Positions 51,591 to 60,791 are shown, counted from the stretch's first letter. The stretch is DNA of 64,000 bases from Yoonia sp035117555 (GCF_035117555.1 NZ_JAYKPK010000001.1:434001-498000); one strand, 5' to 3'. Translations and numbers: made by a program. The notes: generated from the letters alone by a model not told the origin.

Positions 51591-53058
51591 AAATCGCGTA
51601 GATCGCGGCGAACTTGGCCTCAAGATAATCCAGCAACGGCCCTTCTGCCGGGGCCATCCCTGCGGCATGGGTGATCGTGGCAACCGGCTCCCGCAAACCG
51701 CCATATTGCTGCAGATTGGTCCGTAACCAGCCTGTCGCGCGCGATATATCGCCGCGCGCCAGATCAGCATCCAGATCAGGCACAGCCGCGCGCAGCGCCT
51801 GATGCAGGCAACCCGCATAGACATTGCCCAAAGTATAGGTCGGGAAATAGCCAAACAACCCTTCGGACCAATGCACATCCTGCAAGACACCGTTCGACGG
51901 ACGATCCACCGCAAAGCCAAAATCTGCCTTGAAACGGTCATTCCACGCCGCCTCCAGATCAGCCACCGCCAGATCGCCCGAAATCAGCGCGCGTTCCAGA
52001 TCAAAGCGCAGCAGCACATGCAGATTATATTGCAGCTCATCGGCTTCCGTCCGGATGAACCCGTCGCTGACGCGGTTGACGCAGGCATAAAACGTATCCT
52101 CACCATCAATCCCGAAATCACCGAATTCATCGCGCATCTGGCCATAGAGCCAGCCGGTAAAGGCACGGCTGCGGCCGAGCTGGTTTTCATAGATCCGGCT
52201 CTGGCTTTCATGCACACCCATTGACACGCCTGCGCCAACAGGCGTCAGCAGATGCGTATGATCGATGCCTTGTTCATAGGCGGCATGGCCGACCTCGTGA
52301 ATGGTGGAATAGAAACAATTGAACGGATCGACAGGATTCGTCCGCGTCGTGATCCGCACATCAAGGCCAGAGCCGGATGAAAACGGATGCACCGCCTTGT
52401 CGATCCGGCCAATGTTCAGGTCATAGCCAAAGGCTAGCGCGAGTTTTTGCGACATCGCCAATTGCCCTGCTTCATCGAAAGTGCGTTGCAGCATCGGCGG
52501 CGCAGGCGCATCCAGCACGGCAGCGCGTAGATCAACCAGGCGCGGGCGCAGGGCGGCGAACATCGCGCTCAGGCTGGTCCCCGAAGCGCCAGGCTCGTAA
52601 TCATCCAACAAGGCATCATAGGGATCGGCATTACCCGCAATCGCCGCCGCCTCTTCCCGGCGCAGATCAAGGACCTTTTGCAGGACCGGTAGAAAAGCCG
52701 CGACATCTTCCTCGGCCCGCGCCTTGGCCCAGACCCGATGCGCCAGCGACGTGGTGCGCGCCAGTTCAGCGGCCAGACGCGCAGGCACCTTGGTCGCGCG
52801 GTCAAAGCTGCGGCGGATATGGCGCAGGTTCGCCGCTGCCACTTCATCCACCGCTTCGGCCTTGGCCAGCCAGTCGCCCACGCGCGGATCGACACGCCGC
52901 GCATGCAGGATATTGGCCATGGCGCCATGTTCCTCGGCCCGCTGCGGCCCGGCGCCATCCGGCATCATGGTTTCCTGATCCCAGCCAAGACGGCCCGCGA
53001 CTTGGGCCAGCGCCTCTGTCTCGCGCTGAAAGGCCATCAGATCATCATAGGCTGTCAT
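51589..53058 (-). CDS. Carboxypeptidase Taq family metalloprotease (M32)
   Basis: A cytoplasmic zinc carboxypeptidase of 489 residues. The HExxH site lies in STIHEVGHAAYEQG, followed by HESQSRIYENQLGRS, which provides the downstream Glu ligand. LGWDQETMMP near the N-terminus and FSSGSGLDVRITTR are typical M32 segments. I start at the ATG at 53058 (MTAYDDLMAF); it lies one base past the ctaA stop, so the two are coupled. Confidence 0.93.
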   Translation of the reverse strand: MTAYDDLMAFQRETEALAQVAGRLGWDQETMMPDGAGPQRAEEHGAMANILHARRVDPRVGDWLAKAEAVDEVAAANLRHIRRSFDRATKVPARLAAELARTTSLAHRVWAKARAEEDVAAFLPVLQKVLDLRREEAAAIAGNADPYDALLDDYEPGASGTSLSAMFAALRPRLVDLRAAVLDAPAPPMLQRTFDEAGQLAMSQKLALAFGYDLNIGRIDKAVHPFSSGSGLDVRITTRTNPVDPFNCFYSTIHEVGHAAYEQGIDHTHLLTPVGAGVSMGVHESQSRIYENQLGRSRAFTGWLYGQMRDEFGDFGIDGEDTFYACVNRVSDGFIRTEADELQYNLHVLLRFDLERALISGDLAVADLEAAWNDRFKADFGFAVDRPSNGVLQDVHWSEGLFGYFPTYTLGNVYAGCLHQALRAAVPDLDADLARGDISRATGWLRTNLQQYGGLREPVATITHAAGMAPAEGPLLDYLEAKFAAIYAI

Positions 53059-53059
53059 C

Positions 53060-54196
53060 TCAACGCCCCCGGACAGATTGTGGTTTGGGATATTGCGCGA
53101 CAAAGCGCGCGCGCAGGATCATGGCCCAGAGGATCACCGCCACGAATTGATGGGTGATCGCCAGATGCACAGGTGCTGCATAAATCACCGTGAAGATGCC
53201 CAGCACGACCTGCACCAGCATCACCGCCATCATCATATTGAACGCCGCGCCGATATGCCGGTTGGCCGACCGCCGCGCGATCCACCAGAGCGCCAAAGCA
53301 AAGGCAAACAGAATATAGCCCGCCATGCGGTGCATGAATTGCACCAGCCCGGCATCTTCAAAGAAATTGCGCCAGATCGGTTGCAGGCTGAACGGATCGG
53401 GTGGAAAGAAACCGCCCGCCATCAATGGCCAGTCCGGGAAGGCCCGGCCGGCATCGATGCCCGCGACCAGCGCGCCCAGCAATATCTGCACGAAGGCCAG
53501 ACCGACCAACAGCGACCCCAGCCGCGCCAGCCGCGCATCGCCCGAGCGTCTCGCCTGTAACAGATCAGCAGGCGCGCGGCCCAGCAGATAGATATACCAG
53601 GCGATAAAGCCAAAGATCACGAAAGCCAGCCCCAGATGCGTGGCAAGGCGGTAGGAGGCGACGCTCAGCATCCCCTCTTCCAACCCCGACGCCACCATCC
53701 ACCAGCCGATCGCGCCCTGCAAGCCGCCCAATGCGCCGAGGAGGAGCAACCGCCCGGTCCAGCCTTTGGGGATCTGGCGTGCTACGAGGAAGCCGACAAA
53801 GCCCAAGGCCCAGACCAGCCCGATCACGCGGCCCAGCTGCCGGTGTCCCCATTCCCAATAATAGATGACCTTGAACTCTTCGAGGCTCATGCCCCGGTTC
53901 ATCAATTGATATTGCGGGATCTGACGATATTTGTCGAATTCCACCTGCCATGCTTCGGCAGACAAGGGCGGTAAAGCCCCTGTCACCGGCGCCCATTCGG
54001 TGATCGACAAGCCACTATCGGTCAACCGGGTAAGCCCGCCCACGGCGATCATCACCACGACCAGCGCAAACAGCACCATCAGCCATGCACGGATCGCACG
54101 GCGCGCACCCTGCCCGGCCCTGCTGATCCCGCCCGGCGTTGCCACCTGTTTGGGGCTGTCGCCGACCTCTTCAAATATGCTGCGTTTGGTTGCCAT
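53060..54196 (-). CDS. ctaA: Heme A synthase
   Basis: Oxidises the methyl group of heme O to make heme A for cytochrome oxidase; 378 residues with eight hydrophobic segments. The conserved heme-ligand His and Glu pattern is visible: VGGLTRLTDSGLSITEW, YYWEWGHRQLGRVIGL, YRLATHLGLAF, FMHRMAGYILF and AITHQFVAV. The N-terminal 35 residues are cytoplasmic. A short untranslated gap separates it from the TrmJ-like gene upstream on the map. Confidence 0.95.
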   Translation of the reverse strand: MATKRSIFEEVGDSPKQVATPGGISRAGQGARRAIRAWLMVLFALVVVMIAVGGLTRLTDSGLSITEWAPVTGALPPLSAEAWQVEFDKYRQIPQYQLMNRGMSLEEFKVIYYWEWGHRQLGRVIGLVWALGFVGFLVARQIPKGWTGRLLLLGALGGLQGAIGWWMVASGLEEGMLSVASYRLATHLGLAFVIFGFIAWYIYLLGRAPADLLQARRSGDARLARLGSLLVGLAFVQILLGALVAGIDAGRAFPDWPLMAGGFFPPDPFSLQPIWRNFFEDAGLVQFMHRMAGYILFAFALALWWIARRSANRHIGAAFNMMMAVMLVQVVLGIFTVIYAAPVHLAITHQFVAVILWAMILRARFVAQYPKPQSVRGR

Positions 54197-54269
54197 TGCG
54201 GGTCTCCGTCATTTGGGCGGAACCTAGGTCCGCGCGCGCGGCAGTGCAAGCGTCAGACTGCCACAGCCG

Positions 54270-55004
54270 TCAACCGCGTTCCTTCCAGCGAACCATCTGG
54301 CGCAATATGCCGTGCAGCATCTGCACATCGGCACGGGTCAGCGGCATCCGCGACCACAGATTGCGCAGGTTCATCTGCATATTCGCAGCCTTGTGGTCTG
54401 GAAAGAAGAACCCCGCCTCATCCAGCCGTTCCTGATAATGATCGGCGAGCTTTTCAACCTCGACCTGAGACGCCCAATCGGCCAGCGCATCCACCCGCAT
54501 TGGTGTCACCTCTGTCACGATCCGCCGCCATTCATAGCCCAAAAGCAAGACACATTGGGCAAGGTTCAGCGACGGAAATTCCGGGTTCACCGGCACCGAG
54601 ATAATTGCATTGGCGCGCGCGATATCGTCATTCTCCATCCCGGCGCGTTCCGGGCCAAACATCACCGCGACCTTGCCGCCCGCCGCGATCCGCGCTTGGG
54701 CATCCTGCATCGCGGCCTCGGGCGAGAACACCGGTTTGGTCAGACCGCGCGGCCTTGCGGTGGTCGCATAGACGAAATCGCAATCGGCAATGGCGCTGGC
54801 AGTGTCATCGAACAACTGCGCCTCATCCAGCAACCGCCCCGCCCCGCTGGCCATCGCGACAGCGCGGCTGTTGGGCCAGCCATCGCGCGGCGCGATGACC
54901 CGCATCCGGTCCAGCCCGAAATTCCACATCGCGCGGGCCGCAGCCCCGATGTTTTCGCCCATCTGCGGGCGGATCAGAACAAAGGCGGGTTGAGGATCAG
55001 ACAA
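54270..55004 (-). CDS. trmJ: TrmJ-like SPOUT RNA methyltransferase
   Basis: A predicted tRNA 2'-O-methyltransferase (position 32 in E. coli TrmJ); 244 residues. Opening block AFVLIRPQMGENIGAAARAMWNFG, then MFGPERAGMENDDIARAN and VPVNPEFPSLNLAQCVLLLGYE forming the SAM-binding knot, and a C-terminal helical extension. The start is taken as the TTG at 55004, because later ATGs cut into the conserved block and no ATG or GTG precedes it closely; no good Shine-Dalgarno is seen. Divergent from the ThiE-like gene. Confidence 0.88.
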   Translation of the reverse strand: MSDPQPAFVLIRPQMGENIGAAARAMWNFGLDRMRVIAPRDGWPNSRAVAMASGAGRLLDEAQLFDDTASAIADCDFVYATTARPRGLTKPVFSPEAAMQDAQARIAAGGKVAVMFGPERAGMENDDIARANAIISVPVNPEFPSLNLAQCVLLLGYEWRRIVTEVTPMRVDALADWASQVEVEKLADHYQERLDEAGFFFPDHKAANMQMNLRNLWSRMPLTRADVQMLHGILRQMVRWKERG

Positions 55005-55130
55005 AGGGAAAGGCTTTCTGGACAGGTTTTGCGCCTGATACGCGGCACCGGGGGCCAAGGCAAGCAAGGCATGGCCAAGCGCTGCGTTCCCCGCTAGAGA
55101 TGGCAAAAGCTCAATGAACCGGAATGCCCC

Positions 55131-55757
55131 ATGTCGGACGCCCAAGACACCCCGCAAATCTATCTGATCACCCCGACAGAATTTGACCTCGACACTTTCC
55201 CTGACAGGCTCGTTGCCTGTCTGGACAGCACCGAGGTCGGCTGCGTCCGCCTCGCGCTGGCGACCAAGGATGACAGTAAGATCGCGAAAGCCGCCGACGC
55301 CCTGCGCGCCGTGACACACGCCCGCGATGTGGCGCTTGTCATCGAAAGCCATGTGCTCATGGTGGACCGTCTGGGTTTGGACGGTGTGCATCTGCTCGAT
55401 GCCGCGCGATCCGTCAAAACCATCCGCAAGGATCTGGGCCCTGACGCCATCGTCGGCGCATTTTGTGGCCAGTCGCGCCATGACGGGATGAATGCCGGTG
55501 AACTCGGCGCGGATTACGTCAGCTTCGGCCCGGTCGGTACCACGCCACTGGGTGACGGACGCACAGCCGAACTGGAACTTTTCGAATGGTGGTCCGCTAT
55601 GATCGAAGTGCCGGTCGTCGCCGAAGGCGCGCTTGACCTTGCGCTGATCCGGCAACTCGCCCCGCATAGTGATTTCTTCGGCATCGGCGATGAAATCTGG
55701 CGCAGCGATGATCCGGCAGCGACGCTGGCCGAAATGCACAAGGCAATGGCTGGCTGA
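55131..55757 (+). CDS. Thiamine-phosphate synthase-like protein (ThiE/TenI fold)
   Basis: A 208-residue TIM-barrel protein. It shows the ThiE pattern: YLITPTEFD, RLALAT, DGVHLLDAARS near residue 85, GADYVSFGPVGTTPLGDG near 125 and the phosphate-site-like VVAEGALDL. It lacks some residues of classical ThiE (the usual HxGQ of the substrate loop reads DGVHLLD), so thiamine synthesis is not certain. No other thi genes are nearby. Confidence 0.75.
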   Translation: MSDAQDTPQIYLITPTEFDLDTFPDRLVACLDSTEVGCVRLALATKDDSKIAKAADALRAVTHARDVALVIESHVLMVDRLGLDGVHLLDAARSVKTIRKDLGPDAIVGAFCGQSRHDGMNAGELGADYVSFGPVGTTPLGDGRTAELELFEWWSAMIEVPVVAEGALDLALIRQLAPHSDFFGIGDEIWRSDDPAATLAEMHKAMAG

Positions 55758-55812
55758 CCCCTTCTTATTTCGGCAAATACTCCGGGGGGGATAGGGGGGC
55801 AGCGCCCCCCTC
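55758..55812 (+). repeat. Intergenic repeat, copy G, overlapping the end of olsA
   Basis: CTTCTTATTTCGGCAAATAC then TCCGGGG and a GGGGGGC-AGC-GCCCCCC hairpin (55794-55810). Read on the minus strand it encodes the last residues of OlsA. Confidence 0.7.
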
Positions 55813-56628
55813 TGGCATCAACCCAGCCCGCACCTGATTTTCCAAGGCAAGCGCCAACCCCTTGCGATCCGCGAAATCGCGCACGGCAACAGGCGGGTGA
55901 TAGATCACACAAACCTCGCCCTGCCGCTTGGCCGCCAAGGTTGCCAGCAGATGCGGGCCAAAGCCCATATCGCCCCACCAGCCATAGAACCGCGGATCGG
56001 CCCCCGCAGGCGCGCGGTAGCGGACCGTCACCGGCTGGACCTGCATCATGTCGCGCAAGGCCGGATCAAAGAAGGCCGCAAACAGCGTCGGTTTGAACGG
56101 CAGCACCTGCAAACCGTCGGTGGATGTGCCTTCAGGGAAAAATAACAGTTTATGCCCTGCTTGCAGGCGCGCCTTGAAAATGGCGATCTGATCCAATGTA
56201 TCGCGCCGGTCGCGGCGGATGAAGACAGTGCCAGTCGCGCGGGCGAGCCAGCCGATGCCGGGCCAGCCTGCCACTTCGGACTTTGATACGAAGTAAATCC
56301 GTTTACGCGCGTTCAGCGCGAAAATATCCAGCCAGCTTGCGTGATTGGCGACAACCGCCCCCGGCCCGCGCATGGCTTTGCCCTGATTGCGAAAGCGAAT
56401 GCCCAGCAGGATCAACGCCGTCCGGCAGACCCATTGCGTGATATGCGGCGTCAGCGGGCGGCGCAGGCCGTAAATCGGGCGCTCGATCAGGCGGATCAGC
56501 AACAAAAGCAGCAGCGCGCCGAAAACCAAGATCGCCAGCGGCACACCGCGGCGGATCACGCGCAGCCAGTCGCGCAGCCCCCGCGCCGGATGCAATGGTG
56601 CCGCTGCACCTTGCCAGGTCTTAGCCAT
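55765..56628 (-). CDS. olsA: 1-acyl-sn-glycerol-3-phosphate acyltransferase-like protein OlsA
   Basis: An acyltransferase of 287 residues that would add the second chain to lyso-ornithine lipid. One N-terminal membrane helix (VPLAILVFGALLLLLLIRLI), catalytic NHASWLD near residue 113, and FPEGTSTDGLQVLPFKP near 168. It overlaps olsB by 8 bp. The final residues GGAAPLSPPEYLPK and the stop are encoded by repeat copy G, so the natural end was probably replaced by the repeat. Confidence 0.88.
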   Translation of the reverse strand: MAKTWQGAAAPLHPARGLRDWLRVIRRGVPLAILVFGALLLLLLIRLIERPIYGLRRPLTPHITQWVCRTALILLGIRFRNQGKAMRGPGAVVANHASWLDIFALNARKRIYFVSKSEVAGWPGIGWLARATGTVFIRRDRRDTLDQIAIFKARLQAGHKLLFFPEGTSTDGLQVLPFKPTLFAAFFDPALRDMMQVQPVTVRYRAPAGADPRFYGWWGDMGFGPHLLATLAAKRQGEVCVIYHPPVAVRDFADRKGLALALENQVRAGLMPEGGAAPLSPPEYLPK

Positions 56629-57463
56629 TGCGCCGCGCCCGCGTGTAGATCTGGCGTTGCATGTCGCTGACGCCGGATGTCGGCAGGATCAGACAGACAT
56701 CGGTGGTGTTAAAGGCGTGATCGACAAAGATGCCCTGCCCGACAACGCCGCCGATCCGCAGATAGGCCTTGATCAGCGCTGGCGTGGCGCGCAAGGCCGC
56801 GACCCTATCGATCTGTGCCTCGGGCATCAGGGTGAATTGCTGCGCGCCGTCGCCGATGGCCTGAACCCGCAACGATTCCGGTGCCAGATGGCGGTGGAAC
56901 AGCAGGCTGAGCGGGGCCGCCAGCCGCGCCAGATCGGTGCCATGAAATGACGCCACGCCGAACAGGATATCGATGTTGTGGTCCTGCACGTAGATCGCCA
57001 GCGCCTGCCACAGATGCATCATCGCCATACCGCCCCGGTAATCCGGGTGCAGACAGGACCGGCCCAGTTCCAGCAGATTGAGCCCTGAATTTTTCAATGG
57101 TGACAGGTCATATTCCGTCTCGCAATAGAATTTGCCGGCCATCGTGGCGGCATCCTGCGGTAGCAGACGGTACACGCCGACAACCCGGTCATCTGCAGGC
57201 CGGGTCATATCGCGCAGGATCAGATGGGTGGCGATGTCGTCAAATTCGTCCTTTTCCAGCCGTGCCTGATGATCGACCAGCGGGCCATTGCCCCCCAGCT
57301 CTGAAACAAACACCAGATAACGCAGGCGCTGGGCGGCGCGCAATTCTGACTCGGTCCGGACAATGCCGACCTGAAAGCGCAATTCCTGCCCGCGAAGATC
57401 ATAATCCGGCAAAGGTTTATCTCTCATATCGCTCATTAAGGAATAATTAACCTTTTTTGACAC
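56621..57463 (-). CDS. olsB: Ornithine-acyl-ACP N-acyltransferase OlsB
   Basis: A GNAT-type enzyme making lyso-ornithine lipid, a phosphorus-free membrane lipid precursor; 280 residues. Signature segments: RYLVFVSELGG, FDDIATHLILRD, YRLLPQDAATMAGKFYCETEYDL, LLELGRSCLHPDYRGG. The start is uncertain: a GTG at 57463 or ATGs at 57436 and 57427, all with weak ribosome sites. An ATATTG-AAA-CAATAT palindrome (57466-57480) lies at the 5' end and may be an operator. Known to be useful under phosphate starvation in relatives. Confidence 0.9.
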   Translation of the reverse strand: MSKKVNYSLMSDMRDKPLPDYDLRGQELRFQVGIVRTESELRAAQRLRYLVFVSELGGNGPLVDHQARLEKDEFDDIATHLILRDMTRPADDRVVGVYRLLPQDAATMAGKFYCETEYDLSPLKNSGLNLLELGRSCLHPDYRGGMAMMHLWQALAIYVQDHNIDILFGVASFHGTDLARLAAPLSLLFHRHLAPESLRVQAIGDGAQQFTLMPEAQIDRVAALRATPALIKAYLRIGGVVGQGIFVDHAFNTTDVCLILPTSGVSDMQRQIYTRARRNG

Positions 57464-57513
57464 ATATATTGAAACAATATGAAACGCATAGGTTGACAGA
57501 TGTCACCATTGCT

Positions 57514-57711
57514 CTACTCAAAGTTGTAAAGATCTGTGTGTACGATTTCCAATGCGATATGGTTTCCATCGATGACGACCTTACCTGCCTCTGTGAAGTT
57601 CACGGTGATCCGGCCTGAAATGTTGGATTGCACCTGTCCCACACCCCAGTCGGGTTGTGTCGGGTGTCGCACCAGCAGCCCCGGTTCCAGAATGGCGTTT
57701 ATCCCCAACAT
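57514..57711 (-). CDS. DUF3553 protein
   Basis: A 65-residue protein from the ATG at 57711, preceded by AAGGGA. It has the compact beta pattern of DUF3553: PGLLVRHPTQPDWGVGQVQS, RITVNFTEAGKVVIDG, ending LEIVHTDLYNFE. Similar to the short domain at the end of UvrD-type helicases and CarD-like folds. Function unknown. Divergent from chpT, with 29 bp between starts. Confidence 0.85.
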   Translation of the reverse strand: MLGINAILEPGLLVRHPTQPDWGVGQVQSNISGRITVNFTEAGKVVIDGNHIALEIVHTDLYNFE

Positions 57712-57740
57712 CAGTGTTTCCCTTCCAAGGAGCTTAGTCC

Positions 57741-58331
57741 ATGCAGCCTGATCTGGCCACACTTGTCGGCTCGCGGATTTGCCACGACCTTATCAGCCCA
57801 ATCGGGGCCATCGGCAATGGGTTAGAGCTATTGTCGCTGACCGATGGTGATACCGGCGCAGAAATGGCGCTGATCAGCGATTCTGTCGAAAATGCAAATG
57901 CAAGGATCCGGTTTTACCGTATCGCCTATGGTGCTGCGGGGGCCGACCAGATGCTGAGCAGCAATGAAGTTCTGTCGTTCATTTCGATCCTCGCGCGCGG
58001 TGGACGGTTCACCTATTTCTGGCAGGTGGCACAGGACCGGCCCCGCCGCGAAGTCCGCTGTGCCCTGCTGATGCTGCAATGTTTCGAAGCGGCAATGCCT
58101 GTCGGTGGCGATATCCATGTGCAATTTATCGATGACGCTTGGATGATCAGCGCCGAAAGCCTGCGGTTCAAGATTGATGAATGCCTCTGGGATCATCTGG
58201 CTGCAGGGCAACATTCTGCGGCCTATTCTGCGTCACAGGTCCAGTTTGCCTTGCTGCCCGGGTTTCTGGCCGAAGCAGGGCGGAGCCTGACGATCGAGAT
58301 GGCGCAGGACCGGATCGTCGCGCGGTTTTGA
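57741..58331 (+). CDS. chpT: Histidine phosphotransferase ChpT
   Basis: Relays phosphate from CckA to CtrA and CpdR in the alphaproteobacterial cell-cycle pathway; 196 residues. The phospho-His is residue 15 in RICHDLISPIGAIGNGLELL, followed by a degenerate ATPase-like domain without the ATP-binding boxes (EVRCALLMLQCFEAAMPVGG). AAGGAG is 8 bases before the ATG. Together with ctrA and sciP the window holds three parts of this circuit. Confidence 0.93.
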   Translation: MQPDLATLVGSRICHDLISPIGAIGNGLELLSLTDGDTGAEMALISDSVENANARIRFYRIAYGAAGADQMLSSNEVLSFISILARGGRFTYFWQVAQDRPRREVRCALLMLQCFEAAMPVGGDIHVQFIDDAWMISAESLRFKIDECLWDHLAAGQHSAAYSASQVQFALLPGFLAEAGRSLTIEMAQDRIVARF

Positions 58332-58340
58332 CAGGACAAC

Positions 58341-58412
58341 AGGGGCGCTGCCCCTCGGCCCGGATCAAGTCCGGGCCTCACCCCGAAGTATTTTTGGAAA
58401 AAAGAAGAGGCT
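58341..58412 (-). repeat. Intergenic repeat, copy H (longest)
   Basis: On the minus strand: CTTCTTTTTTCCAAAAATAC, TTCGGGG, then GGCCCGGA-CTTGA-TCCGGGCC (58357-58377) and AGGGGC-AGC-GCCCCT (58341-58355). It holds the T-rich arm plus two hairpins and fills the gap between the convergent chpT and proA genes. Confidence 0.75.
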
Positions 58413-58418
58413 GGCGCG

Positions 58419-59675
58419 TCAGGCGCGCGTCGCGCCTTTGCCGGTCACAAGATATTTGAAACTGGTCAATTGTTCCGCACCCACCGGCCCACGGGCATGC
58501 ATTTTTCCGGTGGCGATGCCGATTTCCGCACCCATGCCGAATTCACCGCCATCGGCAAATTGGGTGGAGACGTTGTGCATGAGGATCGCCGAATCCAGTT
58601 GCCCGAAGAAATAGGTGGCGGCCTGCGCATCCTCGGTAATGATCGCATCGGTGTGGTTTGATCCGTAGTGCCGGATATGGGCGATGGCGGCGTCCACGCC
58701 GTCCACCAGTTTGGCGGCACAGATCATGTCGAGGAATTCCTGCCCGAAATCATCTGCTTTGGCCTTGGTTGTGCCCGGGGTCTTGGCCAGATCGCCATCG
58801 GCGCGGACCTCGACCCCGGCTTTGACCAGCGCGTCGATCAGCAAGGACCCGTGTTGCGTATAGAACCGCCAGTCGATCAGCAGGCATTCCATCGCGCCGC
58901 AAATGCCGGTGCGACGGGTTTTGGCGTTCAGCACAATCTCGACCGCCATGGCGGGGTCGGCGGTCGCGCCGACATAGATGTGGCAGATGCCTTCGAGATG
59001 GGCAAAGACCGGCACCCGCGCCTCGCGCTGCACCAGTCCGACAAGGCCCTTGCCGCCGCGCGGCACGATGACGTCGATATAATCGGTCGCGGTCAGCATG
59101 GCGCTGACAGCAGCACGGTCACGGGTTGGCACAAGCTGGATCGCGGTTTCGGGCAGGCCTGCCTGTTTCAAGCCCGTTTGGAGGCATTTATGAATCGCGG
59201 TTGACGAGTGGAAACTCTCTGAACCGCCGCGCAGGATCACCGCATTGCCCGATTGCAGGCAAAGCGCACCGGCATCGGCGGTGACATTGGGGCGGCTTTC
59301 ATAGATCACGCCGACCACGCCCAAAGGGGTACGTACCCGGCGGATATGGATGCCGCTCGGCATATCCCATTCGGCGATGACCTCGCCCACCGGGTTGTGC
59401 TGGGCGGCGACATTGCGCAGACCTTCGGCCATGGCGCGGATGCGCGGTTCGGTCAGGATCAGCCGGTCCATCATCGCGGGGGACAGGCCTTTTTCCTCGG
59501 CGTAAAACTGATCTTCAGCATTGGCGTCGAGGATTTGCATGATATTGTCGCAGATCGCATCGGCAGCACCGATCAGGGCGGCATATTTGCGTTCTGACCC
59601 GGTGGTCGCCAACACAGTGGCGGCAGCGCGGGCATCGGCACCGATCTTGTCCATCATCGCAGAAATTTCAGTCAT
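58419..59675 (-). CDS. proA: Gamma-glutamyl phosphate reductase
   Basis: Reduces gamma-glutamyl phosphate to glutamate semialdehyde in proline synthesis; 418 residues. NADPH and catalytic features: VGVIYESRPNVTADAGALCL, GNAVILRGGSESFHS, and the active-site Cys in TRRTGICGAMECLL. AAGGAT precedes the ATG. It follows proB by 9 bp in obgE-proB-proA. Confidence 0.97.
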   Translation of the reverse strand: MTEISAMMDKIGADARAAATVLATTGSERKYAALIGAADAICDNIMQILDANAEDQFYAEEKGLSPAMMDRLILTEPRIRAMAEGLRNVAAQHNPVGEVIAEWDMPSGIHIRRVRTPLGVVGVIYESRPNVTADAGALCLQSGNAVILRGGSESFHSSTAIHKCLQTGLKQAGLPETAIQLVPTRDRAAVSAMLTATDYIDVIVPRGGKGLVGLVQREARVPVFAHLEGICHIYVGATADPAMAVEIVLNAKTRRTGICGAMECLLIDWRFYTQHGSLLIDALVKAGVEVRADGDLAKTPGTTKAKADDFGQEFLDMICAAKLVDGVDAAIAHIRHYGSNHTDAIITEDAQAATYFFGQLDSAILMHNVSTQFADGGEFGMGAEIGIATGKMHARGPVGAEQLTSFKYLVTGKGATRA

Positions 59676-59684
59676 ATCAGATCC

Positions 59685-60791
59685 TTACAGCACCATATCA
59701 TCGCGGTGGACCAAGGCGGCGCGGCCTTCATAGCCCAAAATACCGGGGATATCGGCAGACCTGTGGCCCATGATCTGCCGCGCCTCGGCGCTGGTATAGC
59801 GAGTCAGGCCTTGACCTAAAGGTTGCCCATTAGCATCGGCAATCGTGATCACCTCGCCCCGGCCAAAGCTGCCGCTGATCTGGGTCACACCGGCGGGCAA
59901 AAGGCTTTTGCCTGACAGCAGCGCCTGTCCGGCACCGGCATCGACGGTTACAATACCGCGCGGTTTCATCGCCGCGATCCAGCGTTTGCGCGCGGCTTGC
60001 GGGTCGGTCTGGGCGGTAAACCATGTGGCGCGCGCGCCACCAGCCAGAGCATTCAGCGGATGCAGACCCGTGCCAAGCGCAATGGCCATCGCACAACCGC
60101 CTTCGGTGGCGATCTTGGCAGCCATGATCTTCGTGATCATCCCGCCTTTCGACAGGGCCGAGCCGACATCACCGGCCATATTTTCAATCTCTGGCGTAAT
60201 TTTATCTACAATCCCAAGATGTTGCGCCGTGGTGTCAATCTTAGGGTTGGCGGTGTAAAGCCCATCGACATCCGACAACAAGATGAGCTGATCCGCGCCA
60301 ATCGTCACCGACACCTGGGCCGCCAGCCGGTCATTATCGCCATAGCGGATTTCATCGGTGGCGATCGTGTCGTTTTCATTCACGATCGGCACGACGCCGA
60401 ACCCCAACATAGTTTCCATCGTTGCGCGGCTGTTCAGATAACGCCGACGATCTTGCGAATCTTCAAGCGTGACAAGCACTTGCCCCGCGATAATGCCATG
60501 CGGCGCGAGCGCCTGTTCATAGGCCCGCGCCAGCCGGATTTGTCCGACCGCCGCCGCCGCCTGTGATTGTTCCAGTGCCAAAGCCGCCTGCGGCAGACCC
60601 AGAACACCACGGCCCAAGGCGATGGACCCGGATGACACGAGGATCACCTGCGTCCCGCGCGCCTTGATCGCGGCGACATCCGCGGCGAGTGACGTTAACC
60701 AATCCTGCCGCAAAGCCCCCGTCGCGGCATCGACCAACAGGGCCGAGCCGATCTTGACCACCAGCCGTTTGGCATCTGTCAGGGACGCCAT
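59685..60791 (-). CDS. proB: Glutamate 5-kinase
   Basis: Phosphorylates glutamate at the gamma position; 368 residues with the amino-acid kinase domain (KRLVVKIGSALLV, VILVSSGSIALGRG, IVNENDTIATDEI, GDNDRLAAQV) and a C-terminal PUA domain (RGIVTVDAGAGQALLSGKSL). The PUA domain is part of the longer ProB form. Overlaps obgE by 13 bp. Confidence 0.97.
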   Translation of the reverse strand: MASLTDAKRLVVKIGSALLVDAATGALRQDWLTSLAADVAAIKARGTQVILVSSGSIALGRGVLGLPQAALALEQSQAAAAVGQIRLARAYEQALAPHGIIAGQVLVTLEDSQDRRRYLNSRATMETMLGFGVVPIVNENDTIATDEIRYGDNDRLAAQVSVTIGADQLILLSDVDGLYTANPKIDTTAQHLGIVDKITPEIENMAGDVGSALSKGGMITKIMAAKIATEGGCAMAIALGTGLHPLNALAGGARATWFTAQTDPQAARKRWIAAMKPRGIVTVDAGAGQALLSGKSLLPAGVTQISGSFGRGEVITIADANGQPLGQGLTRYTSAEARQIMGHRSADIPGILGYEGRAALVHRDDMVL

